Part shown: positions 19,508 to 27,774 of the stretch, piece by piece | Position numbering within the stretch: the stretch's first letter is position 1 | How the letters are laid out: each line of letters opens with the position of its first letter | From: Roseateles sp. SL47 | GTDB lineage: Bacteria; Pseudomonadota; Gammaproteobacteria; Burkholderiales; Burkholderiaceae_C | DNA length: 64,000 bases | Direction of reading: 5' to 3' | NCBI RefSeq assembly: GCF_026625885.1 | Contig: NZ_CP113068.1 | Span: 2,976,001 to 3,040,000 of the forward strand | Made by a program: the position numbers and the translations under genes | Notes under the pieces: model-generated | What the model was told of the DNA's origin: nothing | The model's input: only the letters and a program-made list of their open reading frames with translations | Database searches by the model: none

Positions 19508-20221
19508 CTAATCGTCAATGCGAGTCTGAATCGCTGTGTTCTCGTGAGCGTTGCTCACAACGCCTGTGTCGATGGCTTCCAAGTAGGTTTCCTTGTCCTT
19601 CAACACGTCCGGGGTGAGCAAGCCCCGATCATGTAGTGAGACGTACAACGCCGCCGCGTAGGCTTGGCAGTTGATTGAGCGATCAGGGTTGAACGCAATG
19701 TCGGAGAACGCTCGGTAGGTCAGCACCTGTTCCGCGAGCTCTTGGTGCTTGTGTAGCGCGTTGATGTACAGCCAGTCATAGAACGCTGTGCGTGGCTGCA
19801 AGTCCCAATCCATTCCGTAGATGGAGAACTTGATGAGCCTTCCGTGCTGAAGCAGCCTAGGGTCTCGCTTAGCGTCGATAGAGCGCATGCGTCGAAGGTC
19901 TTTGAACGGACCTCCGTGCTCAAAGACCTTCGCCGACTGGTACGCACACTCAAGGCTGTACTCGTCGCCCTTTGGCGTCCGAATCATCAGGTTGAACGCA
20001 CTGAGGGCAACACCTAGCTCGTCGAGCGACTTGCTCGAAATCTCCAGCACCTTACTAACGTGGACCTGCCTCTTCGCGTTCTCATGCAGAGACACGATGG
20101 ACTTCTGAGCCTGGCTCTTCGCCATACCAGGGAACCACTCAAAGTTGACGTGATGCGTCCACACCAGCAGCTTGCCGCTGGTGGAAGGCGTGAAGATCGG
20201 ACGGGTAGCCACGTCAGGCAC
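19508..20221 (-). CDS. NADAR-family antitoxin of a DarT1-type system
   Basis: The 237-residue protein reads RPIFTPSTSGKLLVWTHHVNFEWF at its start, then SLECAYQSAKVFEHGGPF and YDWLYINAL. This matches the NADAR proteins that accompany DarT1 ADP-ribosyltransferases, as I recall the family. Such proteins remove ADP-ribose from nucleic acid bases and so reverse the toxin. The GTG start at 20221 lies inside the last codons of darT (overlap GTGCCTGA), so translation is coupled. Toxin first, antitoxin second is the usual order. The assignment rests on motif memory and on the neighbour. Confidence 0.82.
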   Translation of the reverse strand: MPDVATRPIFTPSTSGKLLVWTHHVNFEWFPGMAKSQAQKSIVSLHENAKRQVHVSKVLEISSKSLDELGVALSAFNLMIRTPKGDEYSLECAYQSAKVFEHGGPFKDLRRMRSIDAKRDPRLLQHGRLIKFSIYGMDWDLQPRTAFYDWLYINALHKHQELAEQVLTYRAFSDIAFNPDRSINCQAYAAALYVSLHDRGLLTPDVLKDKETYLEAIDTGVVSNAHENTAIQTRIDD

Positions 20222-20840
20222 CAGCCTTCCAGAACTCGTAATCCTTGCGGTACCGGAAATAGCCAGCGTGGACCCAGGTCTTCAGACCGGGGAACTTCTC
20301 ATTGATCCGCTTTTCCTGGGCAGCATTCAAGGTAACCACACCACGAATGTAAATCCTGGGAACGCCCTGGAGCATCAAAACCTCAGCCTGCGGGTTCGTA
20401 GGCCAGTAGCCTGGGATATCAAGCTTCGCCCGCTCCTTACCAACAACGTCGGCATACATGCCTTGGAAGGCCTGCAGGGTCTGGCGCTGTGCGATTGGGA
20501 TGGCAGCGATTGCGCCGAGGGCGGCGTTAGCAGAGCAGAACGCGCAGGGCAGTTCCCACAGAGCGCGCTCTTCGAGGACCAGGAGGATAAAGTCAACGTC
20601 TGGATTGTCCTTCCTGATGCCCCACCACATTTTGTAGTTTGGGAAGCCAATCGACACGCAGACAGCGCTCGTGTAGTCCGCCCGCACGTTGTCGTTGAAG
20701 CCGTTGAAACCCTCTCGGGTCAACATATCCCGCGTCACCAATCCGCGGTTCAGAATGGACTCAAGATTGCTCTCGCGCGTGAAGTGCACGAGCTGCTTCA
20801 CACCAATCTCGGCCGCGTACTCTTGTACTGTCGTTGCCAT
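20214..20840 (-). CDS. darT: DarT-family DNA ADP-ribosyltransferase toxin
   Basis: The 208-residue protein has the DarT (DUF4433) motifs: QLVHFTRESNLESILNRGL with H19, SAVCVSIGFPNYKMWW (NAD-binding region) and NPQAEVLMLQGVPRIY with the catalytic Glu (E153). DarT enzymes use NAD+ to ADP-ribosylate bases of single-stranded DNA, blocking replication, and serve in toxin-antitoxin and phage-defence systems. The neighbour is a NADAR protein rather than a macrodomain DarG, which points to the DarT1 branch. GGGAGG lies 4 bases before the ATG. A 14-bp imperfect palindrome overlaps that ribosome site. The sequence is less GC-rich than its surroundings, a sign of transfer. Confidence 0.87.
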   Translation of the reverse strand: MATTVQEYAAEIGVKQLVHFTRESNLESILNRGLVTRDMLTREGFNGFNDNVRADYTSAVCVSIGFPNYKMWWGIRKDNPDVDFILLVLEERALWELPCAFCSANAALGAIAAIPIAQRQTLQAFQGMYADVVGKERAKLDIPGYWPTNPQAEVLMLQGVPRIYIRGVVTLNAAQEKRINEKFPGLKTWVHAGYFRYRKDYEFWKAGA

Positions 20841-20844
20841 GAAA

Positions 20845-20858
20845 CCTCCCTAGGAAGG
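20845..20858. promoter_or_regulatory. Palindrome overlapping the darT ribosome binding site
   Basis: CCTCCCTAGGAAGG is a near-perfect 14-bp palindrome (one mismatched pair). Its minus-strand GGGAGG is the likely Shine-Dalgarno sequence of darT. It could bind a repressor or fold in the mRNA. Its role is inferred from position. Confidence 0.35.
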
Positions 20859-20859
20859 T

Positions 20860-21137
20860 CCATGTTACAAGACGTACGCTCGGCGGCCGAAGATTACAAG
20901 CCATCCACGTCTCGCACCCTGGAAATTCAGCTTCGCGACGCTCGTGCCGGAGATGGCGACAGCGACATCAGCACTGAGCAGAAGCCGCTCGGCCACGCCG
21001 ATTTGGCGACCACGACCACGATGATCTACACCCATGTGCTGAGTATTGGGCGGCGGGCGGTGCGCAGCACCTGGACTCTTCGGCCAGCACTGCGGCGCCG
21101 CAAAACGGGCGCTAGTGAAATTCCGCTCCCAGCCTGA
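20860..21137 (+). pseudogene. Tyrosine recombinase (integrase) C-terminal remnant
   Basis: The frame ending at 21137 contains KPLGHADLATTTTMIYTHVL followed by SIGRRAVRS, close to the LLGH-Tyr active-site box of integron and phage tyrosine recombinases. The rest of the enzyme, including the catalytic Arg and Lys box, is missing, and the sequence upstream is not integrase-like. It is a scar of a mobile element directly beside darT. Confidence 0.65.
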
Positions 21138-21533
21138 TGCAGCCATCGCCGCCCGAGACGCGCTCTCATTCGGCGGCGCGTCACCGCCTTGACGCCAAGG
21201 CTTCTCGTCGGAAATCAGCGCCATCGACCCAATTGGACGACATGCAATTCACAATGCGGGCGTCGTCCGGCGGACTCTGTTTGCGCTCGACGGACTTGAT
21301 CTGGTGGCGTCACCGCCCGCCTTCCCCCAGTCCCCTCCCACACACCACTGCCACTTTTTAATGCAGTGTGAAGAATCCCCCGCATAATCAACCACTTGCA
21401 CCATCCCTACGCAGGCTGTACACCCGTTTATCCACAGCGGGTGTGGACGATCCGCTATGCTGTCTGACTTTTCGCCGCATAGGCCTGAGCCGTCCCGCCT
21501 CGGCCCTTCGTCGCCCGCCCCGTGTAGTGCCTG
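21138..21533. other. Intergenic stretch before dusC
   Basis: No gene is seen. Short AT-richer pieces (TTTTTAATGC at 21355, CATAATC at 21383, TATGCTG at 21457) could hold the dusC promoter, but no clear -35/-10 pair at good spacing stands out. Confidence 0.4.
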
Positions 21534-22754
21534 ATGACACCCGTGACACCTGAGACGCCAGAGCCCGTTTCTTCCGCCGCACCCCGTCTCCCCACGCTCC
21601 TCCTCGCCCCGATGGAGGGCCTGCTGGACCACATGCTGCGGGACACACTCACCCGCGTCGGCGGTGTGGACCGCTGCGTCTCGGAATTCATCCGCGTCAC
21701 CGACCAGCTGCTGCCCCGGCGCGTCTTTACCCGCATCGTTCCTGAACTGCGCAACGGCAGCCGCACCCGCGCCGGTGTACCGGTGCGGCCGCAACTGCTG
21801 GGCTCGGACCCCACCTGCCTGGCCGAGAACGCCGCGCGTCTCGCAGAACTGCACCCCGCAGGCATCGACCTGAACTTCGGCTGCCCGGCCAAAACCGTCA
21901 ACCGCCATCGCGGCGGTGCCGTGCTGCTGGACGAACCGGCCCTGGTGCATGACATCGTCCATGCCGTGCGCCGCGCGGTGCCCGCCCATCTGCCGGTGTC
22001 CGCCAAGATGCGGCTCGGCAATGAAGACCGCTCCCTGATGCTGGAATGCGCCAGCGCCATCGAGCGGGCAGGGGCGTCTGAGCTGGTCATCCATGCGCGC
22101 ACCAAGCGCGATGGCTACAAGCCGCCCGCTTATTGGGACCAGATCGCCCTGGTGCGCGAGGCCGTGCGCATGCCGGTGGTGGCCAATGGCGAGGTCTGGA
22201 CCGTGGCCGATGCGCGCCGTTGCCTGGCCGAGTCCGGCTGCGACACCCTCATGCTGGGTCGTGGCATGGTGGCCAACCCCGGTCTGGCGCTGTCGCTCAG
22301 GGCCGAACTGACCGGCAACGCGGCCCCGGCCTTGGCATGGGCCGACCTGCTGGTACTGATGGCCGACTTCTTCTTCCAGGTGCGTACCCAGGTGGCCGCA
22401 CGTCATCAGGCGGGCCGGCTGAAGCAGTGGCTGCACTACCTGCGCCGGCACTATTCCGAAGCGGAAGAGGCTTATCAGCGGGTGCGCGTTTTGAATGCTG
22501 CCGACGACTTGTCAAGGCAGTTGTTCGGCGACGCTGTTGCGGACGACATGGCGATGCGACTGGCGCGGCTCAAAGCGCAAGCGCAGGGACTCGCTCCCCA
22601 TCACCAGCCCGCCCGCGCCGTGATGGCGGCAATTCCACCTTCCACCACGTCTGTCGCAGACGACCTTTTGCAGGACGCCTGCGCATCCTTGCCCGAATCC
22701 CTCATCGACTCCGACGACGCAGTGCCCGCCGAGGCACTCACGCTGACCGCATGA
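21534..22754 (+). CDS. dusC: tRNA-dihydrouridine(16) synthase
   Basis: The 406-residue flavoprotein reduces uridine in the tRNA D-loop. The family motifs are all present: LLLAPMEGLLD (FMN site), GIDLNFGCPAKTVNRHRGG with the catalytic Cys near residue 117, VSAKMRLG, VIHARTKRDGY and ANGEVW, then GRGMVANP. The closest subfamily is DusC. A C-terminal extension after about residue 320 is longer than usual and rich in Ala and Asp. The last four bases (ATGA) overlap the start of the next gene, so the two are translationally coupled. Confidence 0.9.
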   Translation: MTPVTPETPEPVSSAAPRLPTLLLAPMEGLLDHMLRDTLTRVGGVDRCVSEFIRVTDQLLPRRVFTRIVPELRNGSRTRAGVPVRPQLLGSDPTCLAENAARLAELHPAGIDLNFGCPAKTVNRHRGGAVLLDEPALVHDIVHAVRRAVPAHLPVSAKMRLGNEDRSLMLECASAIERAGASELVIHARTKRDGYKPPAYWDQIALVREAVRMPVVANGEVWTVADARRCLAESGCDTLMLGRGMVANPGLALSLRAELTGNAAPALAWADLLVLMADFFFQVRTQVAARHQAGRLKQWLHYLRRHYSEAEEAYQRVRVLNAADDLSRQLFGDAVADDMAMRLARLKAQAQGLAPHHQPARAVMAAIPPSTTSVADDLLQDACASLPESLIDSDDAVPAEALTLTA

Positions 22755-25201
22755 CTCTTCCTTTCCGTGTTGCCCGGCCGCGCGCCTGGCTGAGCCCGCT
22801 GGCCGCTGCGCTGCTGCTGTCCGCCGTGGCGGCCCCCTTGACCGCGCTGGCCGAGGCCAAGAAGGCCGCCACGCCCATCAGCCTTGACCGCATCTACGCG
22901 GACCCGCCGCTGCAAGGGCGCACCACCCGCCAGGCGGAACTGTCGCCGGACGGCGCCTGGGTCAGCTTCCTGCGGCCGTCCGCGACCGATAGTGAGCAAC
23001 TGGAGCTTTGGGCCCAGCCCACGGCCGGCGGCGCGCCGCGCAAGCTGGTCTCCGCCGACGAGGTGTTGGGCGGGCGTCGTCAGCAGCTGACCGAGGCCGA
23101 ACGCATGGCGCTCGAGCGCAAGCGCATCACCCAGGGGGGCATCACCAGCTATCAATGGTGCGGGCCGGACGGCCGCACGCTGTTGTTCCCGCTCTCTGGC
23201 GATCTGTACCTCGTCCGCCTCACGGACCAGGGCCCGCAGGCGCAGCGGCTGACGCAGGATCCAGAGGTCCCCGAGCAGGACCCCACCTGCTCGCCCGATG
23301 GCACGCAGCTGGTCTACGTCAAAAGCGGCAATCTGTGGCTGCAGCCGCTGGACGCCACCTCCACGCCGCGAGCCTTGACCACGGACGCGACGGGCACCCG
23401 GTTCTGGGGGCTGGCCGAGTTCATTGCAGCGGAGGAGCTCAGCCGCCAGCGTGGTTATTGGTGGTCGCCGGATGGGCGACGGCTGCTGGCCTTCCGGGTG
23501 GACGAAGCACGGGTGCCGGTGAAGACCCGCGCACAGATCTTTGCCGACCGCACGACGATGACGCAACAGCGGTATCCGAGCGCAGGCAGCCCGAATGCGG
23601 AAGTCACGGCATGGGTGCTGGATCTGGATGCCAATGCAGGCACCACGCCCGTTCAACTGGCCCTGCCGCCGGAGGCGGAATATCTGCCGCGCGCTGGCTG
23701 GTTTGGCGACGGCACACCCTGGTTGCAGTGGATGACGCGGGACCAGCACCGGCTGGTGTTGACGGAATACAAGCTTGATGGCGGTGATGGTGACGGCAAA
23801 GCTAATGCCAATGCCAATGCCAAGACGCGCCGTATCAGCAACACCAGCAACCCCGGCAACACCGGCAGCATCAGCACCATCGCCGCCACTGACACGCCTC
23901 CCACGATTCGTCAGCTGCCCGGCCGCGTCATCACGCAGGAGCGCGATGACGCCTGGGTGGAAGTCCATGATGACCTCACCGAGCTGCCGGGGCGCCGGTT
24001 GTCTGGTCGCCCGGCGCTGCTGTGGTCCAGCGAAGCCTCCGGGCGTCGGCAACTGGTGCTGCTCGACCGTGTGACCGGCGAGCGCACGCCGCTGACCCGC
24101 GAGCCTGAGCCTGTGGCGTATCGCGTCTGCAGCAGCGGCGACATGGTGGTGTATGCCGCCGCCCGGGCCCGGGGGCGTTCGCGCGAACTGTTTGCGGTGG
24201 ACTTGGCCGGCCGCGCGCGTCCGCTGGCGGGCCAGCGTGAACGTCAGTGGCGGGATGCCCGTGCGGACGGCGACTGCTCCAGGCTGCTGGTGACCCGCTC
24301 TGCCTGGGGCGAGCCACCGAGCTTGTGGCTGCAGGATCTGGGCAGTGGCGCGGCACCGGTCGCGCTGCCGGGTGATGCGCCGGATGCGCTGCTGGCCCAG
24401 GTCGTGCCAACGCCTGAAGTGATGGACATCACGGCTGCCGATGGCCACACGCCGCTGAACGCCTTCTACTTCGAACCTCTGGATGGCCGCCCCGGCCCGC
24501 ATCCCGTCATCACCTTGGCCTACGGCGGCCCGGGTGTGAGCACGGTGGGCTGGAGCTGGTACCGGGACACCGCCCTGATCGCCTATTGGCAGCGTCGCGG
24601 TTATGGCGTCTTCACGCTGGACACCCGTGGCATGGCCAACCGGGATCGCGCCTTCACTCGCGCGCATCACCGCTCGTTTGGTGTCACGGAAGTGGCCGAC
24701 CTGTTTGCGGCCGTGCGGCAGTTGCCGCAGCGCCGTGCCGGCATCGATGCCAATCGCATCGGGTTCTTTGGCTGGTCCTACGGCGGCTTCCTGGCGGTGC
24801 GCGCCATGCTGGACGCCAACACGCCGTTTGCCGCCGCCGTGGGGGGCGCTCCGCCGACCGACTGGACGCTCTACGACACCGCCTATACCGAGCGCTATCT
24901 TGGCCTGCCAACGGATGCGTCCGGCCAGCCGACCTTGCCCTACACCCAGTCGAATCTGGTGGCGCGTGTGGACCAACTGCGGCATCCGCTGCTGGTGATT
25001 CATGGCACCGCTGACGACAACGTGCTGTTTGAGCACACCCTGCGCCTGAGCGAGGCCTTCCAGAAGCAGTCCATTCCTTTCGAGATGATGGTCTACCCCG
25101 GCAAGGCGCATGGCATCGTGGGCCGTGGGGCGCGGCTGCATCTCTACCGCACCGTGGATGCCTTCTTTGCTCGGACCTTGCTGACGCCAGCGACGCCCTG
25201 A
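22751..25201 (+). CDS. Dipeptidyl peptidase IV-like S9B serine peptidase
   Basis: The 816-residue protein starts with a signal peptide (AAALLLSAVAAPLTALAEA). A beta-propeller part follows (about 60-560), then an alpha/beta-hydrolase domain with the catalytic Ser in GWSYGG (S676), GTADDNV with the Asp, and GKAHGI with the His. The double Glu EE of the DPP IV substrate pocket is visible (FIAAEELSRQRGYWW). It should cut X-Pro dipeptides from peptide N-termini in the periplasm. A low-complexity insert (KANANANAKT, then SNTSNPGNTGS) lies near residues 345-380. The ATG overlaps the dusC stop. Confidence 0.9.
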   Translation: MTLPFRVARPRAWLSPLAAALLLSAVAAPLTALAEAKKAATPISLDRIYADPPLQGRTTRQAELSPDGAWVSFLRPSATDSEQLELWAQPTAGGAPRKLVSADEVLGGRRQQLTEAERMALERKRITQGGITSYQWCGPDGRTLLFPLSGDLYLVRLTDQGPQAQRLTQDPEVPEQDPTCSPDGTQLVYVKSGNLWLQPLDATSTPRALTTDATGTRFWGLAEFIAAEELSRQRGYWWSPDGRRLLAFRVDEARVPVKTRAQIFADRTTMTQQRYPSAGSPNAEVTAWVLDLDANAGTTPVQLALPPEAEYLPRAGWFGDGTPWLQWMTRDQHRLVLTEYKLDGGDGDGKANANANAKTRRISNTSNPGNTGSISTIAATDTPPTIRQLPGRVITQERDDAWVEVHDDLTELPGRRLSGRPALLWSSEASGRRQLVLLDRVTGERTPLTREPEPVAYRVCSSGDMVVYAAARARGRSRELFAVDLAGRARPLAGQRERQWRDARADGDCSRLLVTRSAWGEPPSLWLQDLGSGAAPVALPGDAPDALLAQVVPTPEVMDITAADGHTPLNAFYFEPLDGRPGPHPVITLAYGGPGVSTVGWSWYRDTALIAYWQRRGYGVFTLDTRGMANRDRAFTRAHHRSFGVTEVADLFAAVRQLPQRRAGIDANRIGFFGWSYGGFLAVRAMLDANTPFAAAVGGAPPTDWTLYDTAYTERYLGLPTDASGQPTLPYTQSNLVARVDQLRHPLLVIHGTADDNVLFEHTLRLSEAFQKQSIPFEMMVYPGKAHGIVGRGARLHLYRTVDAFFARTLLTPATP

Positions 25202-25300
25202 AACCGCGCGGCTTCATCCACACGCCAGCACGGGGTCAGCACCTCTCACCGTCCAGCCAACCCGTCACCTGCTCCGCCATCACGCCAAGAGACCTCAACC

Positions 25301-25645
25301 ATGGCACTTGTCTATTCCACTGAGACCGGGCGCACCTGCCCGGAATGTCGACAGGCCCAGGCGGACTGTCGCTGCAAGGCCAAGGCCCAGTCGGCGGTGC
25401 TGGGCAATGGTCAGGTGCGGGTGCGGCGGGAAACTGCAGGCCGCAAGGGCAAGGGCGTGACGGTGATCCTGGGCCTGCCGCTGACGGCAGACGAACTGAC
25501 CGGGGTGGCCAAGCAGCTCAAGGCAGCCTGTGGCAGCGGCGGGACCGTGAAAGACGGCACGGTGGAGATTCAGGGCGACCATCTGGACAAAGTCATGCAG
25601 TGGCTGCAGAAGGCCGGGTATTCCCCGAAGCGTGCAGGCGGCTGA
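25301..25645 (+). CDS. yciH: SUI1/YciH-family translation initiation factor
   Basis: The 114-residue protein is a bacterial homologue of eIF1. The N-terminus has a small Cys motif (CPECRQAQADCRC). The SUI1 fold follows with RRETAGRKGKGVTVILGLPL, LKAACGSGGTVKDGTVEIQG and KVMQWLQKAGY. It should influence start-site choice or ribosome binding. It is a single gene between the S9B peptidase and a small unknown gene. Confidence 0.93.
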   Translation: MALVYSTETGRTCPECRQAQADCRCKAKAQSAVLGNGQVRVRRETAGRKGKGVTVILGLPLTADELTGVAKQLKAACGSGGTVKDGTVEIQGDHLDKVMQWLQKAGYSPKRAGG

Positions 25646-25790
25646 GCTGTGACACACCTCGCAATCCCGCCCCCGCGTTTAAGTGGGTGCCTGCAACAGC
25701 TGTAAGAACTGCGACGTTTGCACGCACATGGCACGGCGGCCGGACCTAATGTTCATGCATGCCTGCCTCCCCGGGCTTTGGAGATGCGTG

Positions 25791-26030
25791 ATGAATCCGT
25801 CCGTTGATACCGCCACCAGCAGCCGTCCACAGGGCCCCTGCCATGGGCCTTATCTGCTGCGTTTTGAATCTCTGTTCCACAGCGGCCGTGGCCTGAGTTT
25901 CCCGTGTGATGCACGGGGCCAGGTGGTCCTGGACCAACTCAGCGAACGCGCCCGCGAAAACTACCTTTTCGCGCGTGCCGTGGTGGGGCATGAATACGCC
26001 ACACCGGTGGTGGAGCGCTGCTACGACTGA
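25791..26030 (+). CDS. Small conserved-looking hypothetical protein
   Basis: The 79-residue protein reads YLLRFESLFHSGRGLSFPCD, then LSERARENYLFARAVVGHEYATPVV. I recall similar short proteins in other Burkholderiales, of unknown function. The frame is open further upstream (to 25683) with a Cys-rich text, but the ATG at 25791 fits the conserved part. No domain is known. Confidence 0.6.
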   Translation: MNPSVDTATSSRPQGPCHGPYLLRFESLFHSGRGLSFPCDARGQVVLDQLSERARENYLFARAVVGHEYATPVVERCYD

Positions 26031-26108
26031 GCGTGCAGGGCTCTGCGGTGTCGGGCCGCAGAAGTGCAGGACAATGCAGGCCATTCGTCCTTTTCTGTTG
26101 ACCTTTTC

Positions 26109-26354
26109 ATGACCGAGACCGCTCGCCCCGAACTGCCCGACCACCTGTCCGTGGACCCGCGCAGCCCGCACCATGTGGCTGCCATTTTTGAACACGAGAT
26201 CGGCATCCGCTTCAACGGCAAGGACCGCATGGATGTTGAGGAGTACTGCATCAGCGAAGGCTGGATCAAGGTCCCGGCCGGTCGCACGCTCGACCGCAAG
26301 GGCCAGCCGCTGATGATCAAGCTCAAGGGCAAGGTCGAGGCTTATTACAAGTAA
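26109..26354 (+). CDS. DUF3297 small protein
   Basis: The 81-residue protein matches DUF3297: LPDHLSVDPRSPHHVAAIFEH, then IGIRFNGKDRMDVEEYCISEGWIKVPAG and a Lys-rich end (LKGKVEAYYK). The function is unknown. The ATG at 26109 begins the conserved part. It converges with the sensor kinase gene ending at 26389. Confidence 0.75.
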   Translation: MTETARPELPDHLSVDPRSPHHVAAIFEHEIGIRFNGKDRMDVEEYCISEGWIKVPAGRTLDRKGQPLMIKLKGKVEAYYK

Positions 26355-26388
26355 GCGGCAGGCGGCGGATGTCGCCGGGCGAGAGTGA

Positions 26389-27774
26389 TTACTCCCCCAT
26401 CGGAAACGACACCGCCACCCACAGCCCACCGCCATCGCGGTTGCCCATGAGGATGCGCCCGCCATGGGCCTCGGCGATTTCGCGCGCCAATGCGAGGCCC
26501 AGGCCGGAGCCGCTGCGCTTGGTTGAATAAAACGGCAGCAGCGCCTGTGAGAGCTGCGCCTCGTTCATGCCCGGCCCGCGGTCCGCCACTTCCACCCGCC
26601 ATTCATCCCGCAGCGCCTCCACCTTGAGGCTCACCGCCTCCGGCGCACTGCCGGATTCATGGGCGTTCTTCAGCAGGTTGATCAGCGCCTGCTCCATCTG
26701 CCCAGCATCAAAACTCCCCATTGCGGTGGGCGTCGCGCCGTCCCGCGTGAACCGGTAGTGCACCGACAAGCCTTCCAGGAAATGCGCCCAGTCCACCGGT
26801 GTCAGCACCGGTGCCGGCAGCTTGGCCACGCTGGCATAACCCGCCAGAAACGCATGCAGATGCGCCGCCCGCTCGCCGATGCTGGCAAACACTCCGGGTA
26901 TGCGCTCCATCTGCCCGCGCCGCGCCAGTTCGGCGCCGCTGTGGGCCAGCGAGGAAATCGGCGCCAGCGAGTTGTTCAGCTCATGGCTCATCACCCGGAT
27001 CACCCGCTTCCAACTGGCCACTTCCTGGCGTGACAGCTCCCGCGTCATCCGCCGCATCAGCCGCAGACGGTGCGGCTGCCCCTGCAATTGGAAGTCCTTG
27101 ATCGACAGGTGGAAGCGCTCTTCCTGCTGATCCACCATCACGCTGAAGAGGCCGTCCTGCGGCTGGGCCAGGGCCTCCCGCAGATCGTCCGGCGCCCGTT
27201 GCAGTACCTCCGTCAGCACCCGGCCCGACAGGCTGCGCCCCTGATCCAGCAGATGCCGTGCAGCCAGATTGGCATAGGCGATGCGGTCTTGCGTGTCGGT
27301 GAGCACCAACGCCACCGGCGTGTTCTGCACCACCGTGTCCAGCAACAGCTCACGCTGGGCCAGATGGTGACGCTGCTCACGCAGCGCATGGCCCAGCTCA
27401 TGATGCAGCCGCAGCAGCTCCGCCAGCTCCGACAGCCCGGTGGGCGCCTGCGCCGTGATGACGCTGCTGAATTCGCCATCCCGATAGCTGAGCACCGTGC
27501 CTTCCAGCGCCCGGATCAGCCGGGTGAGTGGGGCCAGCAGCACGTGGGCCAGCCCCCAAATGCCCGGCAGCACCAGCACGGCCGTCAGCAGCAAGGCCCA
27601 GGGGCTCCAGGGATCCGGTGCCTGCATGCCAAACAGGGGGGCCAGCGCCGGCCATGGCCAGAACGTCCAGGTGGCATGCGTGAGCAGCGACAGCAAGGAG
27701 GCGCCCAGCAGGAACAAGGTCAGCCGCAGCTTGAGGGTGTAGCGCCAATGGACGCGCCCGGCGCCGCCCATCAT
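26389..27774 (-). CDS. Sensor histidine kinase of the efflux operon (NtrY-like)
   Basis: The 461-residue membrane kinase has two transmembrane helices (about 18-40 and 60-83), a PAS-like domain (about 145-250) and the kinase core. The phospho-acceptor box is VMSHELNNSLAPIS, the N box is LLKNAHES, and the G boxes are DRGPGMNE and GSGLGLALAREIAEAHGG. The periplasmic part is short, so it may sense the membrane or the cytoplasm. It is translated with the response regulator (ATGA overlap) and closes the seven-gene efflux operon. It should phosphorylate the sigma-54-dependent regulator upstream. Confidence 0.9.
   Translation of the reverse strand: MMGGAGRVHWRYTLKLRLTLFLLGASLLSLLTHATWTFWPWPALAPLFGMQAPDPWSPWALLLTAVLVLPGIWGLAHVLLAPLTRLIRALEGTVLSYRDGEFSSVITAQAPTGLSELAELLRLHHELGHALREQRHHLAQRELLLDTVVQNTPVALVLTDTQDRIAYANLAARHLLDQGRSLSGRVLTEVLQRAPDDLREALAQPQDGLFSVMVDQQEERFHLSIKDFQLQGQPHRLRLMRRMTRELSRQEVASWKRVIRVMSHELNNSLAPISSLAHSGAELARRGQMERIPGVFASIGERAAHLHAFLAGYASVAKLPAPVLTPVDWAHFLEGLSVHYRFTRDGATPTAMGSFDAGQMEQALINLLKNAHESGSAPEAVSLKVEALRDEWRVEVADRGPGMNEAQLSQALLPFYSTKRSGSGLGLALAREIAEAHGGRILMGNRDGGGLWVAVSFPMGE

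Noticed and set aside
22601..25141. Long minus-strand frame opposite the S9B peptidase
   Set aside because: Mirror frame of a well-supported gene. His/Arg/Gln-rich text with no recognisable motif.
25683..25790. Cys-rich N-terminal extension (CNSCKNCDVC) of the small gene at 25791
   Set aside because: The frame begins without a good ribosome site and the conserved-looking part starts at 25791. It might be a real zinc-finger leader, but I cannot support it.
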